Of a stretch of 19,357 bases of DNA, positions 7,825 through 14,390 are shown piece after piece. The notes below the pieces were generated by a model, which saw nothing but the letters and a program-made list of their open reading frames with translations, did no database searches and was not told the DNA's origin. Source of the DNA: DASQUP01 sp035641235 (GTDB lineage Bacteria; Actinomycetota; CADDZG01; WHSQ01). Within the stretch, counting starts at the first letter, position 1; every line of letters begins with the position of its first letter. The DNA is taken from the NCBI GenBank assembly GCA_035641235.1, contig DASQUP010000288.1, positions 1 to 19,357 on the forward strand, given 5' to 3'. Made by a program: the position numbers and the translations under genes.

Positions 7825-8685
7825 ATGAAGATCGGTATCGGACTACCGAACCCCGTTCCCGGCACCGATGGCGCCACTCTCCTCGAATGGGCCCGGCGCG
7901 CCGAGTCCGCCGGGTTCTCTTCGGTTGCAACCATCGATCGCATCGTCTACCCGAGTTACGAGTCGCTGATCGCACTCGCCGGGGCGGCCGCGGTGACGAC
8001 GCGGATCGGCCTCATGACCAACATCCTGATCGCTCCACTTCGAGACACCGTGCTGCTGGCGAAAGAGTCCGCGTCCGTGGACAGGCTTTCCGGAGGGCGG
8101 CTTACCCTCGGGCTGGCCGTGGGGGGCCGACCGGACGACTTTGCGGCGGCGAACCGCCGGTTCGAGCAGCGGGGCCGACGTTTCGAGGCACAGCTCGAGA
8201 CGATGCAGGACGTATGGCGCGGCCAAACGCCTTCCGAATCGGGGCAGCCCGTAGTGCCCCTACCCGGACGGGAGGTACCGGTCCTCATCGGTGGCACAAG
8301 CGACGCCGCGGTCGAACGCGCGGTCAAGTACGGCGTCGGTTACACGTCCGGGGGAGGGGGGCCCGACGCGATGGCCCCCATCGCCGAAAAGGTGCGTGCT
8401 CGGTGGCGTGAGTACGGTCGGCCAGGTGAGCCGCGTCTCGTGGCGCTCAGCTACTACGCATTGGGCCCGGATGCCGAAGCGGGAGCGGCGCGTTACCTGA
8501 AGGACTACTATGCTTTCCTCGGAGAGTGGGCCGACCGAATCGCGGACTCCGCACCCGTAACTCCCGGCGCAGTGAAGAAGCTCGTAGCTCGGTTCGATGA
8601 CATCGGCGTCGACGAGCTGATCTTCGATCCGACCATCGCCGAGCTTGATCAGATCGACCGCCTCGCCGAGGAGGCACTCAACTAG
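7825..8685 (+). CDS. LLM-class (luciferase-like) flavin-dependent oxidoreductase
   Basis: Cytoplasmic TIM-barrel oxidoreductase of the bacterial luciferase superfamily, using FMN or F420; 286 residues. The start MKIGIGLPNP is the usual first strand of the family. GATLLEWARRAESAGFSSV, RIGLMTNILIAPLRDTV, LAKESASVDRLSGGRLTLG and PVLIGGTSDAAVERAVKYGVG are the conserved barrel elements. Substrate and cofactor preference cannot be read. ATG 7825 is chosen over earlier in-frame GTG codons because the family begins exactly here and AAGGAG (7812-7817) is 7 bases upstream. It ends 2 bases from the convergent DrrB-like gene, so there is no room for a separate terminator. No partner flavin reductase is nearby. 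Confidence 0.88.
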   Translation: MKIGIGLPNPVPGTDGATLLEWARRAESAGFSSVATIDRIVYPSYESLIALAGAAAVTTRIGLMTNILIAPLRDTVLLAKESASVDRLSGGRLTLGLAVGGRPDDFAAANRRFEQRGRRFEAQLETMQDVWRGQTPSESGQPVVPLPGREVPVLIGGTSDAAVERAVKYGVGYTSGGGGPDAMAPIAEKVRARWREYGRPGEPRLVALSYYALGPDAEAGAARYLKDYYAFLGEWADRIADSAPVTPGAVKKLVARFDDIGVDELIFDPTIAELDQIDRLAEEALN

Positions 8686-8687
8686 GC

Positions 8688-9515
8688 TCAGCGCTTGGCG
8701 TACAGGCGCGTCGTAAGCGGCGCGAAGACCACCGTCAGAGCCGCCGCCGTCAGCAGCACCTTCCAGATGTCGTCCGGCGTATTCCCGGCGAGCAAGGCGC
8801 GCTCGGCACTGACGAGATGACTGATGGGGTTGTTGTGGACCACAGCCTGCACCCAGCCCGGCATCGTCTCCGGATCGACGAACGAGTTCGTCATGAACGT
8901 CACCGGGAAGAGAGTTGCGAAGCTGAGGTTCAGCACAGCGTTCGGCGTCCGCATTATCAACCCCACGACCATGAAGACCCAAGAGAGCCCAAACGCGAAC
9001 ACGAGCAGCAGCGCCAGCCCGGCGAGGACCCCGAATACTCCGCCGTCGGGCCTGTATCCGAGGATGAGCCCAACGGTCAGCGTCACCAGAGATGCGAGTA
9101 GATATCGAACGCTGTCACTCAGAAGCGGTCCGACGAGCGGCGCCGTCCGCGAGATCGGCAGCGAACGGATCCGGTCGATAACTCCCTTGGTCACGTCCGT
9201 GTTGAGGCTCATACCCGAATACACGGTTGTGAACAGAACGGTCATCACGAGGATGGCCGGCAGCAGGAACTGCAGGTACTCGCGCGGCGACCCCGCCAGG
9301 GCACCACCGAACAGGTAGGTGAACATCACCGTGAACAGGATCGGCGTCAACGTGACGTCGAAGAGCTGTTCCGGCACGTGTTTGATCTTCAGAATCCCTC
9401 GCCAGGCGAATGTCAAAGCCGCCGACGGCGCGCTGGCGGGCTGGGGTTTCGGACCGGATGACAGGACGCCCTCGAGCGAGCCGTTCATGAACGGAGATTC
9501 GGCTCTAGTGCTCAT
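8688..9515 (-). CDS. ABC-2 type exporter permease, DrrB-like
   Basis: Integral membrane subunit of an ABC exporter, 275 residues. After a polar N-terminus (about 1-55) there are about six hydrophobic segments, including TPILFTVMFTYLF, FLLPAILVMTVLF, LASLVTLTVGLIL, LALLLVFAFGLSWVFMVV and LLTAAALTVVFAPL. RIRSLPISRTAPLVG and the MTNSFVDPETMPGWVQ loop are typical of the DrrB/ABC2_membrane family. In Streptomyces DrrAB exports daunorubicin; homologues move many hydrophobic compounds or lipids, and the cargo here is unknown. Its start overlaps the end of the ATPase gene by 4 bases (ATGA), a mark of translational coupling. No biosynthetic genes for an obvious cargo are present. Confidence 0.92.
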   Translation of the reverse strand: MSTRAESPFMNGSLEGVLSSGPKPQPASAPSAALTFAWRGILKIKHVPEQLFDVTLTPILFTVMFTYLFGGALAGSPREYLQFLLPAILVMTVLFTTVYSGMSLNTDVTKGVIDRIRSLPISRTAPLVGPLLSDSVRYLLASLVTLTVGLILGYRPDGGVFGVLAGLALLLVFAFGLSWVFMVVGLIMRTPNAVLNLSFATLFPVTFMTNSFVDPETMPGWVQAVVHNNPISHLVSAERALLAGNTPDDIWKVLLTAAALTVVFAPLTTRLYAKR

Positions 9516-10540
9516 GCGGCATCACCCTCTCCCGGTTGTTCGTCGGACTCCGGTGGCGTTTCCTCCGCGGGATGACCTGTTAGCGCAAGGAACACCTCGT
9601 CGAGGCTCGGCTGCCCGAGTGAGAAGTCGGCGACGGCGATCCCGGCCCGCGCGAGCTCTCCCAGCGCGTACGAGGCCCTCTCCGCGTCGGAGATTTGAGT
9701 CAGCAACGCGGCCGGATCGGGTTCGCGGTGTACGAGCGCACCGAGCGCGTGCGCCAGTATGCCTTCCGCATCGTCACGCCGAGCCGGGTCGATCAGCCGG
9801 ACCCTCAGTGAGCCGGAGCCCACCGAGGCCTTGAGCTGCCCCGGCGTCCCCTCGGCGATCACCTTCCCGTGGTCGATGACGGCGATCCGGTCGGCAAGCT
9901 GATCCGCCTCATCCAAGTACTGCGTGGTGAGAAGAATCGTCGTTCCCTGCTTGGCGAGCGCCCGGATGATGTCCCACACCTGGTTGCGGGAGCGGGGATC
10001 CAACCCCGTCGTCGGCTCGTCGAGGAACATAATCTGCGGGGTTACGACAAGGCTGGCGGAGATGTCCAAGCGCCGGCGCATGCCGCCCGAATAGTTCTTG
10101 ACCTGCTTTCCGGCGGCATCCGCAAGGCCGAACGCTTCGAGCAGCTGAGAGGCGCGCGCCTTCGCCCTTGCTCGAGATAGGCCGAGCAGCCGTCCGATCA
10201 AAACGAGGTTCTCCCGGCCCGTCAGGTCCTCGTCCACGGAAGCAAGTTGACCGGTAAGGCTCACGAGGCTCCGAACGGCATTGGCCTCGTGGACGATGTC
10301 GTGCCCGAGGACCCGGGCGCTGCCAGAATCCGGCAGCAGAAGCGTTGCGAGCATGCGGATGGTGGTGGTTTTGCCGGCGCCGTTGGGTCCGAGAAAGCCG
10401 TAGACATGACCCACCTGGACGGCCAGGTCGACGCCGTCCACGGCGCGTGTGGCGCCAAAGGATTTCGTTAGACCCGAGGCCTCGACGGCGAGAGTGCCTT
10501 GGCTCCGAGCTGCCGAAGTCTCTTGCACCGCCTGCTGCAT
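9512..10540 (-). CDS. ABC exporter ATPase, DrrA-like
   Basis: ATPase partner of the DrrB-like permease, 342 residues. Walker A is GPNGAGKT (51-58), the signature is YSGGMRRRLDI (150-160) and Walker B is IMFLDEP (170-176), followed by TTGLDPRSRNQ. The usual switch histidine is replaced by Gln207 in LLTTQYLDEADQLADRIAVID; this TTQYLDEAD form is characteristic of the DrrA subfamily and supports the assignment. The C-terminal domain (about 230-342) is the accessory region of DrrA-type ATPases. An in-frame TTG lies two codons upstream, but AGGAGGG (10547-10553) is 6 bases from ATG 10540 and abuts the TTG, so the ATG is chosen. Confidence 0.93.
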   Translation of the reverse strand: MQQAVQETSAARSQGTLAVEASGLTKSFGATRAVDGVDLAVQVGHVYGFLGPNGAGKTTTIRMLATLLLPDSGSARVLGHDIVHEANAVRSLVSLTGQLASVDEDLTGRENLVLIGRLLGLSRARAKARASQLLEAFGLADAAGKQVKNYSGGMRRRLDISASLVVTPQIMFLDEPTTGLDPRSRNQVWDIIRALAKQGTTILLTTQYLDEADQLADRIAVIDHGKVIAEGTPGQLKASVGSGSLRVRLIDPARRDDAEGILAHALGALVHREPDPAALLTQISDAERASYALGELARAGIAVADFSLGQPSLDEVFLALTGHPAEETPPESDEQPGEGDAA

Positions 10541-10801
10541 CCTCAACCCTCCTCAAGAGTCCGCCCGCGTTGGGACAACATCACGCGGCCCCACGAGCTT
10601 CCCGCATGGTCGGGGATTTCGCTGTCTCCGACCCGACATCTTCGGCATTTCGAGGTCCCGTAGGTCGGACTGTACAAATGACGGGACGCACCTCGGCCGT
10701 TGTGTCGTGCAGGCCGCCTGCTGCCCCGTGACTAGCATCACGAGAGGAGGGTACGCGAACCTCACAGCGATGTAGGCAATTACCGGGGAGTGAAGTCAGG
10801 C
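10541..10801. promoter_or_regulatory. Divergent promoter region between drrA-like and aldehyde dehydrogenase genes, with two inverted repeats
   Basis: The largest gap in the window (261 bases). It holds the strong ribosome binding site of the drrA-like gene (10547-10553), an inverted repeat CCGCGT/ACGCGG (10565-10570 and 10583-10588) in its probable leader, and a second one GTCCCGT/ACGGGAC (10655-10661 and 10681-10687) near the middle. The second is placed like an operator for one or both divergent units. No regulator gene lies next to it, and no open frame here looks like a gene. Confidence 0.4.
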
Positions 10802-12232
10802 ATGTCCGAAGTAAAGCGCTACCTCGTCGCCGGTGAATGGAAAACTGGCTCCGACTCATTCGACGTCAGGAGTCCATACAACGGGGACGTTGTGGCGACG
10901 GTGGCATCACCGACTCCGCATGACGTCGAGTCTGCAGTGGCCGCCGCGGCGGATGTCTTCGACGAATCGCGCAAGCTCCCGGTTCACGCGCGTGCCGAAG
11001 CCCTGATGCACATATCGGGGCGTTTGGGCGAGCGCGCCGACGAAGTTGCTCACCTCATCGCGCGAGAAGGAGGGAAGCCGCTCAAGTGGGCCACGGTCGA
11101 GGCAGCGCGCGCGGTTTCGACGTTCCGCTGGGCGGCGGAGGAGTGCCGCCGCTACGGAAGCGACCTGATGAGGCTCGACACCGAGGCGGCCCTTGGTAGC
11201 AGGTTGGGCATCGTGAGGCGGTTTCCGCTCGGGCCGGTCCTGGGCATCGCTCCGTTCAACTTCCCGGTGAATCTCGTTGCCCACAAAATGGCCCCTGCTC
11301 TTGCGGTCGGCGCGCCGATCGTAATCAAGCCCGCGACGAAGACTCCGCTGGGCGCGCTTTTGTTGGGTGAACTGTTTGGTGAGACGGAGTTGCCCCCGGC
11401 GATGTGTTCGGTGCTTCCCCTTGAAGGAAAAGAGGCCGGCGAGCTGGCCACCGACGACCGTTTCGCCAAGGTGTCGTTCACCGGTTCGTCGGCGGTGGGC
11501 TGGAACCTGAAGGCCAAGAGCCCGAAGAAGTCGGTCACCCTGGAGCTCGGAGGGAACGCCGGCGTAATCGTCCACGCCGATGCCGACCTTGCAACGGCGG
11601 CGCAACGGATCGCTTTCGGCGGCTACTACCAGGCCGGCCAGTCCTGCATCGCCGTGCAGCGAGTCCTCGTACACGCCGACGTCGCCGACGAGTTCACCGG
11701 GCGGCTGGTGGACGAGGTAAACAAGCTAAAGACCGGCGATCCCATGGACGCGAACACCGATGTGGGCCCGCTGATCGACCGCGATGCGCTGGAGCGGATT
11801 GCTCAGTGGGTCGACGAGGCCGTCCAGTCCGGTGCAGAGGTCCTCTGTGGGGGCAAACGCGAGGATCCTTTCTTCGTTCCTACCGTGCTGTCGAGCACGC
11901 GCCCGGATATGAAGGTGCGCTGCGAGGAGATCTTTGGACCCGTGATCACGTTGGGCACCTACTCGGACTTCGAGGACGCTGTGGCGGAGGTGAACAACTC
12001 GAAGTACGGGCTGCAGGCCGGAGTCTTCACGAAGGACGTCGACCGGCTGATGCTCGCGCACCGCGAGATCCAAGTTGGTGGTGTCATTGCCAACGACGTC
12101 TCGGCGTTCCGCGCAGATCAAATGCCCTACGGGGGCGTGAAAGACTCGGGCTTCGGGCGAGAAGGCCTTCGTTACGCCATGGATGAGATGACCGAACCCC
12201 GCATCCTCGTCCTATCGAACGTCCCGCTGTAG
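10802..12232 (+). CDS. NAD(P)-dependent aldehyde dehydrogenase (lactaldehyde / glyceraldehyde-3-phosphate dehydrogenase-like branch)
   Basis: A second aldehyde dehydrogenase of 476 residues, clearly different from the one in the gabT operon. Catalytic residues are visible: Asn153 in APFNFPVNL, Glu248 in ELGGN and Cys282 in GQSCIAV. The cofactor loop is FTGSSAVGW (226-234) and the end has MPYGGVKDSGFGREG. FNFPVNLVAHKMAPAL and the extra lysine-rich stretch LKAKSPKK before the glutamate are like the lactaldehyde or phosphorylated-aldehyde dehydrogenase group; that is recognition from memory and the substrate is open. ATG 10802 is chosen over an in-frame GTG at 10790, which has GGGGA abutting it. 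GGGGAG lies about 11 bases from the ATG. The small HExxH gene follows after 10 bases. Confidence 0.9.
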   Translation: MSEVKRYLVAGEWKTGSDSFDVRSPYNGDVVATVASPTPHDVESAVAAAADVFDESRKLPVHARAEALMHISGRLGERADEVAHLIAREGGKPLKWATVEAARAVSTFRWAAEECRRYGSDLMRLDTEAALGSRLGIVRRFPLGPVLGIAPFNFPVNLVAHKMAPALAVGAPIVIKPATKTPLGALLLGELFGETELPPAMCSVLPLEGKEAGELATDDRFAKVSFTGSSAVGWNLKAKSPKKSVTLELGGNAGVIVHADADLATAAQRIAFGGYYQAGQSCIAVQRVLVHADVADEFTGRLVDEVNKLKTGDPMDANTDVGPLIDRDALERIAQWVDEAVQSGAEVLCGGKREDPFFVPTVLSSTRPDMKVRCEEIFGPVITLGTYSDFEDAVAEVNNSKYGLQAGVFTKDVDRLMLAHREIQVGGVIANDVSAFRADQMPYGGVKDSGFGREGLRYAMDEMTEPRILVLSNVPL

Positions 12233-12242
12233 GCGCCGAAGG

Positions 12243-12626
12243 GTGCCACGGGCGGCTCGCGTTCTGTGGGCCTCGCCCTATTCCCTCCTCGGGCTGCTGT
12301 TCGCGCTGTTCTTCCGCACGAGACGGGTCGTGTCCGGGGTCCTCATATGTGAGGGGGCGGAGTGGCCCCGCCGGCTGGGATGGAGATATCGGGCCATCAC
12401 GTTCGGTCATGTCGTCCTGGCGGTGAACGAACTCGACGAACGGACTCTTCGCCACGAATTGGCCCATGTCCGCCAGTACGAACGATGGGGGTTGCTGTTC
12501 CCACCCGTTTATCTCGGCGCATGTGCGGCGGCCATGGCGCGGGGAGGCCACTACTACCGCGACAACGTCTTTGAGGTGGCGGCCCGCAGCGCCGCCGATG
12601 GGCCGGGCGGAACCATCGCGACCTAA
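12243..12626 (+). CDS. Small HExxH protein, probable membrane-associated zinc metalloprotease-like protein of unknown function
   Basis: 127 residues. A hydrophobic segment (about 9-24, SPYSLLGLLFALFF) is followed by a basic FRTRRVV, consistent with an N-terminal membrane anchor. The zinc-protease signature RHELAHVRQYE lies at 70-80 with His71, Glu72 and His75. A second hydrophobic stretch (about 84-99) follows, then YYRDNVFEVAA (104-114), where Glu111 is placed like the third zinc ligand in related HExxH proteins. Zinc binding and proteolysis are inferred from this motif only. The GTG start lies 10 bases after the aldehyde dehydrogenase stop and has only AAGG abutting it, so translation may be coupled or the start may differ slightly. 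Codon usage and GC content resemble the neighbours, and the motif supports a real gene. No named family can be assigned with certainty. Confidence 0.65.
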   Translation: MPRAARVLWASPYSLLGLLFALFFRTRRVVSGVLICEGAEWPRRLGWRYRAITFGHVVLAVNELDERTLRHELAHVRQYERWGLLFPPVYLGACAAAMARGGHYYRDNVFEVAARSAADGPGGTIAT

Positions 12627-12631
12627 CGCAA

Positions 12632-12709
12632 CCTCGGACCGGAGTTAATAGTCCTTTCCTCCGAGGGCTCTGAATGGCACACTTCGGGCAACCCAGCTCA
12701 GGAAAGGAC
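12632..12709 (+). promoter_or_regulatory. Structured leader of the L,D-transpeptidase gene that can mask its ribosome binding site
   Basis: Two complementary pairs are visible. CCTCGGA (12632-12638) pairs with TCCGAGG (12660-12666). GTCCTTTCCT (12651-12660), which lies in the loop of that hairpin, is the exact complement of AGGAAAGGAC (12700-12709). The latter contains the ribosome binding site AAGGA for GTG 12714. Together they would make an H-type pseudoknot that blocks translation. The caveat is TTAATA at 12645-12650, which could be a -10 box; a start near 12657 would remove the left arm. No known riboswitch class was recognised. Confidence 0.4.
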
Positions 12710-12713
12710 ATCG

Positions 12714-13877
12714 GTGGAGAGATTGAGGGTCGTTGGCGTCGCAGTTGCCGCAGCGGTCTTAGTGGCCTTGATGGCTCCCGTAGCAGCGCTCGGCCAGGAG
12801 GCCGAGTCGATAACGCTCGAGGCATCACGAACCAAAATCAACTTCGGCAGAGAGGTTCGGCTTAAGGGAGTTGTTTCTCCGGTCGAGGAGCCTCAGATCG
12901 TAACGATCGTCGATGGGGATGCCACAGTTGCCGAGGTAACGACGGACGCCGCCGGAAAGTTCTCCCTCCGAATCGCGCCACGGCGGAACGTGAAACTCCG
13001 GGCGCTGTGGTCCGAGGTGGCGAGCGACCCCGTGTCCGTGAAGGTGCGCCCCATCGTGAACGTGAAGCTGGGCGCCACGAAACTCTTCGGGCGCGCCCGG
13101 GTTCGAGGAAGCGTCAAGCCTGCCCTCACGGAGGGCCGGGTGATGGTGTTCTTGCTCCGCTCGGGCAAGCAGGTGGGGAAGCGCGAGGTGTTCCTCCGCA
13201 AGGGGCGCTGGTTCTCCGCCAAAATGAAGGTCAGAAAACCCGGCAAGCTGAGGGCCCGAGCCATTGCCACGTCGTCCTCACATGTCCAGGCCGGGGCGCG
13301 GTCTTCGACGCGGACGACGAGTCTTCCGTACCTCCGCTCGGGTTCGTCGAGTGAGTACGTGAAACTGCTCGAGAAAAGACTTATCGAGCTCGGCTACTAC
13401 CTGCCCGGCGCCAACAACAACTTCGACTCCCGGACTGCGGACGCGATGCTGGCTTTCAACAAGGTGCAGCGCCGGGCACGCATCGGGACGGTCGATGAGG
13501 CGACGTGGCACAAACTCGCATCGCCCAACATCCCGAAGCCCCGCCACAAAGGGCCGAAGTTCCACATCGAGATCGATCAGACCCGCCAGGTGCTGTTCAC
13601 CGTAAAGAACGGGAAGGTGAAGAACATCCTCCACACCTCGACCGGCGCCGGAGGCGCAACGCGCGACGGAACCTGGACCGTGCATCGAGTGCTCGCCGGA
13701 ACCAGCGGCGGAGGTCTCTATTACCCGAGTTATTTCGACGGCCTGAGAGCGATCCACGGCTGGCCCGAGGTCCCGACGTATCCGGCGAGCCACGGTTGTG
13801 CGCGGGTGCCGATGTGGGCGGCGACGTGGATCTTCTCCAAAGCGCCGGTGGGGACGAGGGTCTACGTGTACCACTAG
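12714..13877 (+). CDS. Secreted L,D-transpeptidase (YkuD domain) with peptidoglycan-binding domain
   Basis: Cell-wall enzyme that cross-links peptidoglycan through a catalytic cysteine; 387 residues. A signal peptide is evident: MERLR, a hydrophobic core (about 6-24) and a probable cleavage after ALG near residue 27. Residues about 30-112 and 113-200 look like two consecutive beta-sandwich repeats rich in Val, Lys and Arg. A peptidoglycan-binding domain follows (about 205-268, RSGSSSEYVKLLEKRLIELGYY to TVDEATWHKL). The YkuD domain (about 283-387) contains IHGWPEV and the catalytic SHGCARVP with His360 and Cys362. GTG 12714 is supported by AAAGGA at 12703-12708 and by the signal peptide starting there. 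The gene is alone on its strand in this stretch, followed by hairpins and the convergent GlsB-like gene. Confidence 0.93.
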   Translation: MERLRVVGVAVAAAVLVALMAPVAALGQEAESITLEASRTKINFGREVRLKGVVSPVEEPQIVTIVDGDATVAEVTTDAAGKFSLRIAPRRNVKLRALWSEVASDPVSVKVRPIVNVKLGATKLFGRARVRGSVKPALTEGRVMVFLLRSGKQVGKREVFLRKGRWFSAKMKVRKPGKLRARAIATSSSHVQAGARSSTRTTSLPYLRSGSSSEYVKLLEKRLIELGYYLPGANNNFDSRTADAMLAFNKVQRRARIGTVDEATWHKLASPNIPKPRHKGPKFHIEIDQTRQVLFTVKNGKVKNILHTSTGAGGATRDGTWTVHRVLAGTSGGGLYYPSYFDGLRAIHGWPEVPTYPASHGCARVPMWAATWIFSKAPVGTRVYVYH

Positions 13878-13911
13878 GGGCGGATTTTCGAGCAATCCCG
13901 GAACGCGCAAC

Positions 13912-13935
13912 GGCCCCCGGACTTCTCCGGGGGCC
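13912..13935. terminator. Strong GC hairpin between convergent genes, probable bidirectional terminator
   Basis: GGCCCCCGGA (13912-13921) and TCCGGGGGCC (13926-13935) form a perfect 10-base stem with a CTTC loop, 34 bases after the transpeptidase stop. No T-run follows, which is common for hairpin terminators in high-GC Gram-positives. It also lies downstream of the convergent GlsB-like gene. Confidence 0.65.
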
Positions 13936-13938
13936 ATC

Positions 13939-13976
13939 GGCCATTAAATGGCCCGGCCGGTCGCGGGCCCGGCCGG
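13939..13976. repeat. Further palindromes and an 11-base direct repeat in the convergent gap
   Basis: Directly after the terminator hairpin lies GGCCATT-A-AATGGCC (13939-13953), followed by GGCCCGGCCGG twice (13950-13960 and 13966-13976). Each copy contains the self-complementary CCGGCCGG. They probably reinforce termination in both directions; no other role is visible. Confidence 0.5.
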
Positions 13977-14014
13977 CGCGGGTGGCGGGAGGAGTGCTCA
14001 GACTCCGGGGATTC

Positions 14015-14278
14015 TCATAAGACTCTCGAGCGCGTCCGCCCGTACGTCATCTTTCGGTAGATCCACAGGAGTGCCATGGCGGTGAGCACCGCACCGATCC
14101 ATTCGACACCCTTTGTGTCGCTGAAGATCTCTCGCCATAGGTAGCCACCGAGCACGGCTCCGACGACTCCGACGATCAGCGTTCCGAGTATTCCAATTGG
14201 GTCTCTACCGGGCATCAGCAGCCGGGCGAGTGCACCAACCACCAAACCCACCAAAATCAGTACAAGAAGATCTGCCAT
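14015..14278 (-). CDS. GlsB/YeaQ/YmgE-family small membrane protein
   Basis: An 87-residue membrane protein with three hydrophobic segments: ADLLVLILVGLVVGALARLL, GILGTLIVGVVGAVLGGYL and WIGAVLTAMALLWIY. LLMPGRDPIGILGTLIVGVVG, with its small-residue helix and Pro-Gly turn, is the hallmark of the transglycosylase-associated / GlsB family. Members are stress-induced in several bacteria but their biochemical role is not settled. The frame is open to an earlier ATG eight codons upstream, but ATG 14278 has AGGGG just upstream and the family starts with this hydrophobic segment. Convergent with the transpeptidase gene and divergent from the short-chain dehydrogenase. Confidence 0.88.
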   Translation of the reverse strand: MADLLVLILVGLVVGALARLLMPGRDPIGILGTLIVGVVGAVLGGYLWREIFSDTKGVEWIGAVLTAMALLWIYRKMTYGRTRSRVL

Positions 14279-14390
14279 CTTTCCCCTTTCAAGGGAGCCC
14301 ACCTTCGGGTAGGTAGGGTCCCTACCCGGGTCGGGAGGGGCGAAACCGAACGCCGCGGAGCCTCACGAGGCCTCACGAGGAGGACACGGA
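14279..14390. promoter_or_regulatory. Palindrome-rich divergent region between the GlsB-like and SDR genes
   Basis: GGTAGGG-T-CCCTACC (14312-14326) is a perfect palindrome. CGGGTAG (14306-14312) also faces CTACCCG (14322-14328), and ACCCGGGT (14324-14331) is self-complementary. Close to the SDR start is a perfect tandem repeat CCTCACGAGG (14361-14370 and 14371-14380), each unit with CCTC/GAGG arms. The second copy runs into the ribosome binding site AGGAGGA (14378-14384), so CCTC could pair with it. Operator and translational-control roles are inference. Confidence 0.45.

Noticed and set aside
6666..7943. 425-codon minus-strand frame opposite the LigC-like gene.
   Set aside because: The plus strand encodes all ligase motifs. 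The minus frame is a low-complexity Arg/Ala/Val shadow with no recognisable domain, as expected in GC-rich DNA.
8688..10540. Part of an antibiotic biosynthesis cluster, suggested by the DrrAB-like pair.
   Set aside because: No polyketide, peptide or terpene synthase gene is nearby, and DrrAB-like exporters are common outside such clusters.
12627..12713. c-di-AMP (ydaO-type) riboswitch before the L,D-transpeptidase, as seen for other actinobacterial cell-wall genes.
   Set aside because: The leader is under 90 bases and I cannot find the conserved core of that class; GGCACACTTCGGGCAACCC has only a passing likeness to other riboswitch cores.
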